The position numbers and the translations under genes were made by a program. From positions 212,491-260,815 of the forward strand of contig WELA01013860.1 of assembly GCA_009602735.1 (NCBI GenBank): a stretch of DNA of 48,325 nucleotides, written 5' to 3'. The notes beneath the pieces were generated by a model. It was not told the origin of the DNA and did no database searches. It worked only from the letters and a program-made list of their open reading frames with translations. Source of the stretch: Mesotaenium endlicherianum (taxonomy: Eukaryota; Streptophyta; Zygnematophyceae; Zygnematales; Mesotaeniaceae). The first letter of the stretch is position 1. Every line of letters starts with the position of its first letter. Positions 1 to 11,616 of the stretch are shown one piece after another.

Positions 1-889
1 GGGGGGGGGGGCGCACTTAGGGCCAGTTGCTCCATAGCCCAGTTCGCCATACATGGCAGTGCCCCAACTGATACATGACTGGTCCGCTGCCACCATAGAG
101 GTCTGGTTGCCGCTTGACATGCGTCGTATGTTCCACCCGCTGCTCCCCTCGCAATCAATCCCTGCCTCTTATTGTCCAGATAGCAACACATTATAAGTAC
201 AGCCGCTCCTTGTGCAGAGCACACACGCGCACACAGGAGACAGGAGAAGCACACATACCTGAGGTCCATGTTGGCCTGCGGGTACATCACATTGTCCCCC
301 GTGGGCTTCACGCGGCCCCACATGTAGAGCTGCCCCATGGCTGCTGTGCACGCTGAAAACGCAGACCCCGCTGCCACCACTCCGGTTGCCGGCAGGACAT
401 TCGCCTTCTGGAACACGTCCACCTGAAGAGGAGAGACATATACATGAGCACAACGTCCGCTAGAGGAGAGACATATACATGAGCACAATGTCCGCTTGAC
501 TCCAGCACAGCCCATCCTTGTATGAGAAGCTGCTGAGAAGAGCCGGACCAAGACACCGAAAGAGGAAGAAGGAGCAGACCATGCGGGGTGCCCACTCGTC
601 CTTCTGCTCCCTGTGCCCCAGCCTGCGTAACCCATCCCTCCTTTCCGAGTTCAGCATCATCTGCTTCCAGCGCCACACAGTCTTACTTGCGCCATCAAGA
701 GATTCTCAGGCTAGCAAATCAGAACAGGTGACAAGTGGCATAAATGATTGATTGATGCAGGGCAACTATACCGGCCATGCCCACCAAATCCCCAGCTGCG
801 CAACCGACCCCGACCAGGCATCCAATGCGCCACCGTCAATTACTCCACACATCAGGTCATGGATGTTTGACACAAAAAATACACACGAG

Positions 890-964
<75 letters not shown>

Positions 965-1208
965 NGAGTTCAGCATCATCTGCTTCCAGCGCCACACAGT
1001 CTTACTTGCGCCATCAAGAGATTCTCAGGCTAGCAAATCAGAACAGGTGACAAGTGGCATAAATGATTGATTGATGCAGGGCAACTATACCGGCCATGCC
1101 CACCAAATCCCCAGCTGCGCAACCGACCCCGACCAGGCATCCAATGCGCCACCGTCAATTACTCCACACATCAGGTCATGGATGTTTGACACAAAAAATA
1201 CACACGAG

Positions 1209-1250
<42 letters not shown>

Positions 1251-3414
1251 CACGTGTACACTCGACCATCCGCGTCAGCAGCCACTGCACACACACACAT
1301 AAGCACGGTCACATGAATGGATAAATTCACAATGGCGTCCAAGAATGTCACTCTGCAACTCACTCGCTTGCACTGTTCCCTTACACTCCAAGCCCAAGAG
1401 AAGACGTGAGATGGACAAGGAGTGTGGCAGTACGATACCACTGTGGTTGTGGCCACACGCAATGCGGTTGACGGGCTTGCTAGCAATGGCAGCAATGGCG
1501 CGGGGCACAGGCTGGGGCTCATACACCAGCTTCACGGCTCCCTCTTTGGCATTATACTGTGTTCCCACGCCCCCTCCTTTCTCAGATCTACAGCGGATAC
1601 TACCAAATACCAGCTTGCTCAAGAGGGCGTGCATGGAGCAGGAGAGAGGAAGATACGCCCACTCGCCTACGCACCTCCTGGTTCGTGCCGTGGCCGAGCT
1701 GGCCATACTGAGGAAGGCCGGCAGAGAGGATGGACGCGCCTGGAGTGGAGGACAGCCACAGCGTGAACTCGGCACCACAGGCCACCAGCGTGGCATTTGT
1801 GAGCAGGGCCTTGGCCGGCTTGCGCTCCACCTCTGCCCACCCTCAGCCTCCACAATTCCTCTTAGTCTCCTCCTTCAGCCAGCCAGCCAGCCAGCCAGTG
1901 CCAAGTCATGAAACCCCGCCAGCCAGGCAGCGTTCATGTCCCGGAGAAGCTGCAGAAGTCCCCTCCCCTCCTTCCTTCCCTCCCTCCCTCTCTACAAACA
2001 AATACCTGGTTTGAGAGAGCCAGTGCCAAGTTGGCCGTGCTTGTTCGCTCCCCACGAGTACGCGCTGCTCCCAGACAGCCAGAGCAGTGCTATGTGAGTC
2101 AGCACAAGAAATGAACACCGGCAAAGCATAGGCTGGGGGGTTGAAGGGGGGGGTGGTGCACCTGCCGTCTGAGAGCACCACGGTTGTGTGATGGCGTCCG
2201 CCTGCTGCATGCACCACCTTCTGCCTGCAGCACCAAGCACCAGCCCCCTAGAGGTGTCAGGCATGCAACGGTCTCACACATCTGGAGAGCAGCAGACCTG
2301 CTATCCCATGTCTGGCAAGATGAGCCACAACAGTTAGTGCAAAAGTGAGAAGAGAGGGGCGTACTTGGAGAGGGCGGCCACAATGGTGGGGGAGTGGCGA
2401 TCCTCTATATCCCCGTGCCCTAGTTGCCCGTTCTGCGCACATGCTCCCTCCGTCAACCATATGACTAACAGTAATGCTGCTTGTAGCATGTGTACAAGTT
2501 GGTTACAAGCACAGGCGCCACAAGCACAGGCGCCAACATACAGACGTCTAGCACTGGTCAGAAGAAAACAATGGCTGCATGAAGCGGAGTGGAAAGCACA
2601 AGTCTGGGAGGCGAAGTGACCTCATTCCGGCCCCAGGTGTAGCAGCGGCCCTGGTCATCCAGGGCTATGCAGTGGCTTGATGCTGGCAAGCCCCAGCCAG
2701 ACCCCAGCCCCATATACCAAGCTTGATCATCAGCATCATCAACTACGTCGACTGCTCCTGTGTACCTCACCCAGTCAGGCTTGAACCTTGACAAAGTAAC
2801 CTACATTAGGCCAGTCTAATTAATAACTCGTACGAGCACAGTGAAGCAACTGCCTTCAGCACCCCTTCGCCACACGAAGCCTTCTAACTGATGCAGTCTG
2901 CGTTTGATTGAGGTCTCCTGTGACCTTCATAAGCACAGAGTACTGCATACATCTGCTAATTCTTTGGACAAAAAGCTGGCCCTTTACACTTAAGCAGAAC
3001 ATTCATGTACGATGCCCTCTACACTACTTGTACGCTTATACGACTGTCTGTATCAAGACTAACAGTGTTGCCCACTACGTGGTGTTGCACGTCGAATCAA
3101 GTCTGTTGCTGTCTCGAGAACTTCATATGGAAACGAGAAGCTGCAAGACATGGTTTGAGCAATGTGCGGACAAGCACTGAGAGCGTACCAGAGCCAGCTG
3201 CAACGAAAGAAATATTTACTCCAATCAGCGCTTTCAATCTAGTGGGACCAGGCAATGGAGGATAGAGAGCAGCTCTATCCTCTTTAACGGTTGCACCACC
3301 TTTCTTCTTAGTGTCACTTCGACCCATAAACGCCCAATCAGTACAACCGCAGAAGAGGAGCTCCCCAGCTTCTTCCTCTTCACTTTCTTTATTTGCAACA
3401 ACACTGGAAGCCAT
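1..3414 (-). CDS. RCC2: RCC2-like RCC1-repeat protein, 3' end beyond the window
   Basis: RCC2 proteins are seven-bladed RCC1-type propellers; in animals RCC2 (TD-60) acts in mitosis and small-GTPase signalling, while the plant role is less clear. Exons I can phase on the minus strand: 3414-3189, 2682-2621, 2432-2365, 2224-2162, 2064-2006, 1832-1675, 1556-1439, 1284-1254, about 650-580, 422-259 and 139 to the left edge. Reading phases agree across all of them except at the start of the ninth. Seen motifs, in order: GELLFCGCTDW near the N-terminus, CYTWGRNE, GQLGHGDIEDR, AYSWGANKHGQLG, QYGQLGHG, LGHREQKDEW, GQLYMWGR and SCISWGTAMYGELGYG. The start is the ATG at 3412-3414. The exon that should carry the W-G-x-G-Y-G-R blade lies beside an assembly gap at 965 and reads DGLRRLGH, so its 5' end is unresolved. 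The first bases of the window are a G run inside this gene. The family call is firm; the cellular role is inferred. Confidence 0.88.
647..1248. repeat. 318-bp direct duplication across a single N, probably unmerged contig ends
   Basis: Bases 647-964 recur at 966-1248. The only clear difference is the length of the terminal GA run. The N at 965 sits exactly between the copies. The whole block lies in an intron of the RCC2-like gene. The simplest reading is two contigs whose overlapping ends were placed side by side with a gap base, rather than a real tandem duplication. Confidence 0.85.
894..964. repeat. (GA)n microsatellite ending at the gap base
   Basis: An almost pure GA dinucleotide run ends at the N at 965. 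The second, shorter version is at about 1210-1248. It reads as a CT-rich tract on the strand of the host gene, within an intron. Confidence 0.95.
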
Positions 3415-3955
3415 TGTCAGCTACGACAAGAGGCCAGGAATTATGCTGCGCAGGACGCCCCAATGCAATAAGGTCGAGCTAAATTATATGGCCGCACAAC
3501 AATATGTTCATCACTTTGGCTTATGGTAAGTATGAAAACTTTCTCGAGTGTTGCGACGTCCCGTTGTCGTACAAAGGGGCTTAAGATGGAAGGTGGCTAG
3601 TTCGTGTAGAATCCAAGTGGCCCATGCATTCGACTTGAAGTGCGTCCAATGTATTAGCTGGCTACTACTCTTTATTAATCAATTCAATGTGGGTGTGCAG
3701 AGGGCCCCTGTCGTATTGGAAATTTGAATGTGGGTGGCCGACACTTCAGCTTGAGGAGCCGGTTGAAGTGGGTTGAAAGCGGGTTGTAGGCATGAAACTG
3801 ATGGAGCATGCTCTCCTTTGGAAATTTTTGTCGTCTGTTCATATGAAACGAAGCATGGGTCAAGTAGTACTATAGTAGGATAAATTAGTCCAGAGTAAAC
3901 CAGGCTAAATTACTCAAGAGTCAACATGCTGAAGCACAAGACTCATCGCAAACTG

Positions 3956-4050
3956 AGTGAAGCTGAGAACCAGCTGAGAATGGCTGAGAACCAGCTGAGA
4001 ACTGCTGAGAATGCATGGCTGAAAAGCTGAGAACTGTAGAGAACGAACAG
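3956..4050. repeat. Short minisatellite of GCTGAGAA-type units
   Basis: The words AGCTGAGAAC and GGCTGAGAA recur about six times with 1- to 4-bp variations. No longer unit is maintained. Confidence 0.7.
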
Positions 4051-4199
4051 CTGAGGAGCTCTCATGCATTCTGATGTGCACATCTGTGTAGAACAGGACC
4101 ATGGCTGGTGCTCATTGGGGCGAACCTTTTGAGGACTAACGAGAACGTCATTAACGACGTTATTAACGACGTCAAACGTGGAGCTATATGCAGCTATAT

Positions 4200-4460
4200 G
4201 TACCAAGGGGGGAAAGAGGAAGGGAAGGAAGGAGGACACAGGGGGAAAGGAGGGCGAAGACATGACATGGGAATGCTCGAGTGACGGTAGAGCAAGGGAA
4301 AAGAGGTGAGAGGAGGGGTGAGGGAGGAGGGGTGAGGGAGGAGGGACCAGAGAAACAAGTGGAGGAACCTTCTGAAGAGCGAGATAAGTTTGAGAAGGAT
4401 GGGTGGATGGACGGGGAGGGTCAAAGGGGGAAATGTGCAGGGAGGGGAAAGCTGTGGAGC
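4200..4460. repeat. Purine-rich (GGGAGGA)-type tract
   Basis: A strongly strand-asymmetric G+A tract with repeated GTGAGGGAGGAGGG words near 4310-4350. It could adopt triplex or quadruplex structures, but nothing shows a function. Confidence 0.7.
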
Positions 4461-5673
4461 TGAGCAATAGGACCTGTGGGGCTGGGCGTAATCAAGGGCT
4501 AGGGGGGTCTTTTATGCATGGCAGTCACTGCTGAGCCTTAAGCCTACTCTCGGGCCTGAAGGTTGGGTCTGCAGAATGTACTCGCTCGCTAGCTACTTGG
4601 CTTTTATACTCGCTCGCCGGATTCGTGTCAAATACAATCAAAAGCCCCTCCTTTTTGGGCTTCATTCGCTTATTGCTAGGTCTCAACAGCTTCACGTCGG
4701 TTCCAGTTCTCAGTCTTTCACTTCATATATGGCCTTTTGCGGCTCAATTGATACCTTGCCCTCGCCCTGGGCCTTGCCCTTCTGCCACAAGTAGAATGCT
4801 CCTTGCTCACACACCCATCTTCATTTATACTCATTCCACTGCGTGCTCTACACTGTGCCGAATGTGACGCTTTCATGTAGGAAAGCATGCACAGGAGGTG
4901 CATTGGTGGAAGGAAAGATTGCATTCGTTATATTACCCTCACACACAACGGTTATGCGACCAAATTTTGGCGTGTACCTCTTAATCCAACTTGTCAGAAT
5001 GACGTGATGCAGCTAGGTTCTGCAGTGTATGCTGTTACACGCTGGCGCATTCTGAACGGAAGAAGCCAAATTGCAAGAAGGTGTGCCAGGCTAAACTTGT
5101 GGTCACTATCTTATCACTAGTCTTTTGTGTTATTGTAAAACACTTGTAAAGCACAACTGGTGTGCAGTCATCCCTATGTGCATTTTCTCCTGCTCCTCCT
5201 GCTCCTCCTTGCACCCTTTGGTTCTGCTTGCAAATACTGGCTTTTTTCAAATTTGTGCTTATGTGAGTGTGCATGAGCATATGTCTCCGCTGCCCCTACC
5301 CGAGGGGGAGCCTTGATTCTTTTGTATAGGAGAAGCTGGGTTGTCCTTTAAGCAGCTCGACGCCAGCATTTAACCCAATTTGAGCCTCTAGCTATTGCAT
5401 AGACCCTCAAACCTTCACTGTACTCTCAACCTGAGATGTATTTTGCTCGTTGTATACTGGTCCAATCAAGCTGGACCCTTGCTTTAACGGGTAGTATACC
5501 TTGACATGACGATTGAGTACTCGTCATCTATTTTCCTGCATGATACCATTCCTGCCTGTTCATCGGGCCGGCCTCTTTGCTGCATGCACGTAGGCACCGG
5601 GGTGCATGTATGCATGCCATGACCTGGAGGATAGACAAGGGGTGGGTGCCTTCGGACAAAACTAAGTGCTTAC

Positions 5674-5740
5674 CAAGATTCTGAGCTTGAAAGACGTCAC
5701 TCACAATTTCCTCTTGCACAAATTCTCCAATAATCGACAT
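5674..5740 (-). other. Possible coding exon with ATG and splice donor
   Basis: On the minus strand an ATG at 5740 opens a frame reading MSIIGEFVQEEIVSD and onward to a consensus-like donor (GGTAAGCA) near 5674. The frame can also run on to 5528. I do not recognise the peptide and find no convincing next exon, so this may be chance. Confidence 0.2.
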
Positions 5741-5965
5741 TTAATTTGACTACCTCATTTCTCGGCCTCCACCCTGACCTTGTCTTGACCCCCAATGCTC
5801 GACATGCGCTGTTTTGTCTACTGATGTGTAGATGTGGCCTGAAGGCTGGCATCTTTTGCGTTTCAGAAGCTTACAAGCATGTACCATTGCCAACCATGTC
5901 CTTTATTTTTGACAATGGGTTGTTAAAAAGGGTGCCTTTGTGGTGGATGGAAGTCAGCACTTACC

Positions 5966-6027
5966 TTTTAAGCATCTTGTATGCGAGAATCTTATCATGT
6001 CTAAGACAGCAGATGAGTCTAGCTGCT
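5966..6027 (-). other. Possible internal exon with strong donor
   Basis: On the minus strand AG-bounded sequence encodes RLICCLRHDKILAYKMLK, followed by an ideal donor (AAAAG then GTAAGT) at about 5965. I cannot link it to a neighbouring exon or a protein family. Confidence 0.2.
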
Positions 6028-6815
6028 TCATGGCTTGGAGGGAGTGGGAATTGGCGAGGGAGAGAATGAGGGTGCAAGGGGAAGGTCATTGTGGCATTTG
6101 CTGAGTCTTCACTTGACCAAGGGGAAAAAAATCTAGGTTGTCATGAATAGTTAGTTCTATATGCAAAAGTGCCCAGTTTTATGGCCATTTGGGAATGTTG
6201 GCTGTCCGGAGGTGTTGCTTCAAGGGTGTACCTCTAGCAAAGCCACGAGGATGGTTAGACAATGGTAGGGTGACTCTGGAAAACTGGAGTTTCTTAATTA
6301 AGTTATTTGCGTTTTAAATCTTTTATTCATCTATTAGTGCTTGCGTTCTATATGCCCTGCTTTCTACCAATTTTGGATAGATCCCGTGAAGCACACTATA
6401 CCCACAGTGATGGCTATATTTCTTCTTATGGCATACTAGCCATTCGGTGCTAAAGCGACTTCCGACTCAAGATGCATGGTTGAGGCGCAGCAATGGGGCA
6501 ATGTGAACCTTCTTGGAAAATCAAGGAGACTGAACTGCCCTGTAAAATTACGTCGAAGTATTTCATTTTGCCGTAACGTAGGTTGTCTATGTAAGCAACT
6601 ATACTATGCGAATCATATTCGCCAGCTAATTGCAGTCTGTACAGTAAGTTTTATTGATACAAATCTGCAATCACATATTCCATTTGTACGTAATCCATGT
6701 ACAGTTATTTTGAACGTGGTTGTTCATGTTTGAACTTTATCATCAGGATGTTCAAGAAGCCAATATATATGTGACATATTTGCCTTACTAGCTTGCAGAT
6801 GCTTTTTGGAAAGGG

Positions 6816-9800
6816 TCAGCTTGAGGGATTGCTTGGGCCAAAAAAGGACCTTATTCTTTTTTGCCCAGGCCCGATTGGGGACTTCCCACTACTAGCCAAA
6901 GCTCGCTTACTGCTAACCTTCTCTGCGTGTCCAGAACCTATTAGCTGGCCATTACGAGTTTTTAATTGGGCAAGTAATTGCCGCTGTTCTTCAACATCAA
7001 CAGAACTCAAAGAGAACTCCTTGTCGTCAGCATTTATGGAGTGAAGGTGCTCTGAGCTGTCATCCGTACGGCGTTGATGTTCCACTTCCTTTTGAACAGT
7101 CGAGCCTGATGGCGATTTGGCCAAGACCGACCTAGTCTCCAAATAGGGGCCTGCATGCTCAGAGCTTGATTCGTGGTGCTCGATGGCTGGTGTTCCATGG
7201 GCGTGACCATTATGCACATGACGCACACTGGCAGGGCTGGTGTCACCTCCTCCGTCAGCTGCATCTGACTTGCCCACGGGCTTGGCAATGCAAAGATTGC
7301 CAGAGACCTCTGGCTGTGCCGGTGAAACCTGAGAGGAAGCACATGCAGACCCTGGTTTGAAAAAGAAGCGACGGATATCCTTGGGTGCCTGTGAGCGACC
7401 TGAGCATGCCGCAGCTGCTTGCTCCTGTTCATGCACCTGCTCCTGCTGCTGCCCCATGTGTCTTTCCAGGTCGCTGCCTTCTGGTGCTTGGGAAGCAACC
7501 TCCGAAGGCTCAGCAACTGAAAAGAAGTCTGTCACAGCACGCATACCCTGCATAACAACACTTTGCCCATATTAGCCACTGGTGCAGTTGTCTACATGCT
7601 GGTTCCAACGATGCAATAAAGTTGCAAATGATGCAAGAGAAGACATAGCGAGCTCCGTTGGACAAACATAAAGTCGACAACATCCTGAACTTGCCAACAA
7701 TGGCCAGCGTGGAAGCATGCAGGACTTGTACATACTGAGCAGTCAAAGGGACAGGGGATGTGAGAGCACTTCCTACAGGAGAATGGAGGGGAACAAAGTC
7801 GTGCGCAGACAAAGCGAGGCGCGAGCAGGGCAGCAGAGACGGCAAGCGGTCCAGCACTGCAGCTGCAGCCGCTTGCAGCTCCTGCCCCAGGCGTTTCACG
7901 TCCTCCACCTCACACGCCTGCCCTATGTCGCCGATCCCTTCACTGGCATGCCTTTTGCCCACTCCAGGTGCTAAATCCTCAGAAGCAGCATGCTTATGAC
8001 TGCACCCGACACCTGCCAGCTTGTCCGCTGGACCTCCTCCCGCAAATGCGGTATGTGCCTCACCATCTCGTGCAGCTGACTCAGCTCCTATCAGCTGGTC
8101 ATGTGCGCCTACCCCGCCCCCCGGTGGGGTGTGCACATGACGAGCGCATGTAGTGGCCAACGCGTCGGCGGCGCACACCAAGAGCTGGGAGGCCTTGTGG
8201 GGCCACAGAACAACCTTGGAGCGGCCCTTGCGTGCGGCAGGCTGCGTGCCCGTGTACGCCAGCTGCAAGGAGCGCGGGCGCCTGGCATTGGCATGAGCAT
8301 CTATGGCCACTCGGGCCGCCAGCTCCGTTGATAGCAGCTGCAACCATCTCCTGCGTACACCACCCCACCAAGACATATACTTAACCAACTTAGCAAGACC
8401 TGCCACCCTGAGCTGCTGATTGCTGATAATGCACAACCCCGACTGCTTGTCCAATACAGCTGAAGATGAGAAACAACACACCAACCAATATAATTGTATA
8501 CAAGATGCGTGCCTGACCTAACTTCATCACTCTGAAACCAGGGGGATTAGTGCGTAGAACCAGCAGCAGCACAGAGAGGACAAGAGCACACACGTGATGA
8601 CAGCCTGGTTGGAGGTGGCTTCGAAAGTCTTGGCCGCCAGCATGCTCTCCGTCATGCGCCGTGCCTGCACTGCATGGCACCGGCGGGGAAGGAAGGGGGT
8701 GTGGGTGTGCTGGCCGGGTGAAGCCAGTGCGCACTGCAGGGCACGCGGATGGGGCTGGGGAACCCACCGGGCTCATCATGGAGGCCGCGCACAGCGCGCC
8801 ACACATACACACCCATGCGCTCGCCAAACAGCGACACCAGCTGGGCCTGCGGGAGTTGCTGCACATCAGCTGTGGTGTTGCAGCCCATGCGCTTCAGCTC
8901 CTGCTCCCAGCGTTCCCTCCCCCCACATTATATCCCCAAGGACCAACCAAGAGTGGCGGTAAACCACTACAGGAAAGAGGGTCACAGGTGGACTGGTGGG
9001 TAGGGTAAAGGTAACAGTGCGGGGGGACCTCAGGTCAGGTCAGGGGAGCAGACACAACCTACCTGGCCGAGCTTGCCGCCCAGGTTGCGCACTTTGGTGA
9101 GCGGCAGAGTGGCCATGAGAGCCTCCACCGCTCTCTGCGGCACCTGCTGCCCCCCCTCAGCCCGCCAGCACACTCAGTTCCTCAGCCCAACCTGGACCCA
9201 TAAAAGGGAAAGAGTCCATATGAGCCACCCTTCCTCCCTCCCTCCCTCTCTCTGACACACCTCCAATGAATAAGCACTGCAAAGGCTAGTAGTAGAGGCA
9301 ACTGTGTGCTCGTTGACAGTGAAGGGCAGAAGTTGCGAAGGGTCAAGGGGGAGGAGGGGGAGGGGGGAGAGGGGGGGGAAGAGGGGAGGAGGAAACGTGC
9401 CACGGTGATGCGGGAGGGCTTGTGCATGGCGGAGCCCAGCTTGGCCAGCAGCTTGTTAGTGGCCACGCCCGCGCTGATGGTGTAGCCCAGCTCCCTGGCC
9501 ACCTGCAGCTTCAGCTCCGCCGCTACCTTTGCCCCCGCCACCAGCCTGCAGCGTGCAGGCCGGAGAAAATACGGTTGGAATATCAACCCTGTGCAGCAGT
9601 CAAAAAACACATTCAAATAAGTGGGTCTGAGCTGCGTGGTACCTGCGATCAATGGCGTTGGCAGTGATGAGTGGCTCGAGAGCCACTATGGAGGGCCCAG
9701 GCGCCTGAGCCACTCCAGGTGGCGCTTCCCGAAGGAGCTGGTCCAGCTCAGTGTCCCAGTCGGCACCTGCGCGCATCATCTTCTCCACCTGCTATCCCGC

Positions 9801-11068
9801 TCTCCTCATTCAATAAACTGGTCATTGGTGCTCCATGGCGACATTACGGGCGGCAGACAAGCGTGCAAAGGTTGCAATTGCGGATGTGATGAGGAAGCTG
9901 AGTGGGTGGAACACACTGGCGCGCTCGCACACACACACACACACACCTGAGCAGTGACATCCAGATATGCCTCATCTATGCTGGCCCTCTCGCACAGAGG
10001 CGTCATGCGCTCCATGAACGCCAGCACCTTGGCTGATGCCTGCACGTGGTGCCACAACCACGCCCCCCCCACCCCCCCCCTCAGCACACACTCGCTGCTT
10101 AGTGGAAGGAAGGGTGCCTAGATGGTCTTGGCACCATGACGCCCATGCAGTAGCAGCAGCAGCAGTACACGTGTGACTTCCCATTCCTATAGTAACAAGG
10201 TCAAATATGGGACCGGGATCACGAAAAGCAGACCTGGCGGTAGCGCTCAAGAGACACTTTGCCGCACGCCCTGAGCTGCGCGGCGCCACCGCTGTCGTCG
10301 CCGATGGTCTCCACGTGCACCAGCACCAGCTCTGGGCACTGACTAGCACAACACCCCAACATCAGCGGATAGGATCTGGATATGCAATGCTGCCAACTCA
10401 GGAAAGATTTAACATGCTGTAATGCATGCGTTTTTGGTGAGCAGTAGGAAAACATAAAGCTGACCTTCTGTTTGGCCACCGCTATGCGTTCATGTCGGTT
10501 AACTCCTTTGGCCCTCGCTGCGTAATTTACTGCGATGCATCCCTGTGCCCCCCGATATCACAAAGTAAAATTTACATAGCTTCAAAAGAAAAATCTCCAT
10601 GCTCCTCACTTATATTGCCATCTGCACGTCCAAGATAACATCCTGAATCAAGGAGTATGCATGTGTACTCTTGGACGTTGCCACATCCACGTAAATCACC
10701 AGTTTACTTCATGCATGTGCAGCAGCTCCTGGCAATAATCAGTGGATGGGGCTAGGGAGTAACAACTTTACAATCACCATGGAGGCGCATCATTTGAAAC
10801 AAAAACGACTTACATCCCACTGCTGGACCGCCAGGGGGACGCTATAAGGGATGCCAAGTCGTACGTGTTCCACCTACAACCCCGAAAAACTATAGTGTCA
10901 GCGTATAGCAGAAGCAAAATAATGAAAATGACTGAAGTTACCAAAAAAAAAACAGAAAGAAAAACAAACTCCTACTCCTGAGTGTGCAAGAATCAGTTGA
11001 AGTTGATTACTCACAGCGGCATAAAAACAATCCAAATCAACGTGGAGAATGACGCGCCCCGCCTCCAT
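6816..11068 (-). CDS. POLH: DNA polymerase eta (Y-family translesion polymerase)
   Basis: DNA polymerase eta copies past UV dimers in the nucleus. Exons on the minus strand: 11068-11015, 10873-10814, 10542-10465, 10338-10234, 10039-9947, 9788-9643, 9545 to about 9401, 9143-9063, 8900-8768, 8669-8594, 8350-7732 and 7547-6816. They sum to about 773 aa; human eta is 713. Residues 6-16 carry the first metal-binding motif (VILHVDLDCFY, Asp11) and 116-126 the second (ERASIDEAYLD, Asp121 and Glu122). VEHVRLGIPYSVPLAVQQW and GCIAVNYAARAKGV form the fingers, SAGVATNKLLAKL the palm and KVRNLGGKLG a helix-hairpin. The little-finger region follows in the tenth and eleventh exons. The last exon is a linker with three PCNA-binding-like motifs; the C-terminal one is QKRIRSFF, Gln759-Phe766. 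I see no C2H2 ubiquitin-binding finger. The start is ATG at 11066-11068. The seventh exon lacks a clean GT donor (GTG then GCACGT), so a GC-AG intron or a longer eighth exon is possible. Confidence 0.93.
9331..9400. repeat. G-rich tract in a polymerase eta intron
   Basis: Runs of four to eight G separated by A or GA form a pyrimidine tract on the gene strand. It lies between the seventh and eighth exons of the polymerase eta gene. Confidence 0.7.
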
Positions 11069-11616
11069 CAAAACTTCTCATGAGCTATTGTACAGCATGG
11101 TGAACAACTAAAAGTAACAGCGGAACACAAAAATTTTGACGATTTTAAAGGGCTGCAAGCTGTTTTCGGACGACTTCCTGTTGCCACATAACTTTAAAAC
11201 ACCGAAGAGTGACACTGATGTTATTGCCTAGAAGCAAGATTCATCGTCCCTAGCGCTGCTCTTCGCCGTGGCATGCTATAACATTACAGATTTTCCTTCA
11301 GTTTCAAGCAGTATCATGTTCACTCCTGCTTCAGCACCTCGACACAAATCGCGGAGCCCGTTGTTGCTTGAAGCGAAATACCAGGCCCTGTTGGTAGAAG
11401 TGTTGAGCTAGCCGTCTACTCTTCCTTCTTCTGGGTGGGTTGTGTGCGTGAATAGTGCAGGTCTCTCTTCTATGCGAAAGCAAGCAAGCGAAATCTACAA
11501 GAGCGAGTGGTCGGAGCGCCCGGAAAAGGTTGTAGTACGAGAGAGGCAGGGAAAAGGTTGTAGTACGAGAGAGGCAGGGGTTTTATAAACCTGCGACCTG
11601 AAGGAAAAAGCACGCC
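11069..11616. promoter_or_regulatory. Bidirectional promoter region between POLH and CWC15
   Basis: The two start codons face away from each other across 548 bp, so both promoters and 5' leaders must lie here unless they reach into the genes. I see no clear TATA element. A perfect 28-bp tandem duplication (11523-11578) lies close to the CWC15 start. Shared regulation is inferred from geometry only. Confidence 0.6.
11523..11578. repeat. Perfect 28-bp tandem duplication upstream of CWC15
   Basis: Two identical copies (11523-11550 and 11551-11578), each beginning GAAAAGGTTGTAGTACGAGA, end 38 bp before the CWC15 start codon. They probably lie in its 5' leader or core promoter. Confidence 0.95.

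Larger units (their letters stand above)
3415..6815. other. 3.4-kb stretch without a recognisable gene
   Basis: It lies between the start of the RCC2-like gene and the stop codon of the polymerase eta gene. I see a small GCTGAGAACCA-type minisatellite (3956-4050), a purine-rich tract (4200-4460) and otherwise unique mixed-composition DNA. No open frame here resembles a protein family I know. Two possible isolated exons are listed separately at low confidence. Confidence 0.6.

Noticed and set aside
752-1316. Open frames encoding long (Arg-Glu)n runs
   Set aside because: They are translations of the GA microsatellite and of the duplicated intron block.
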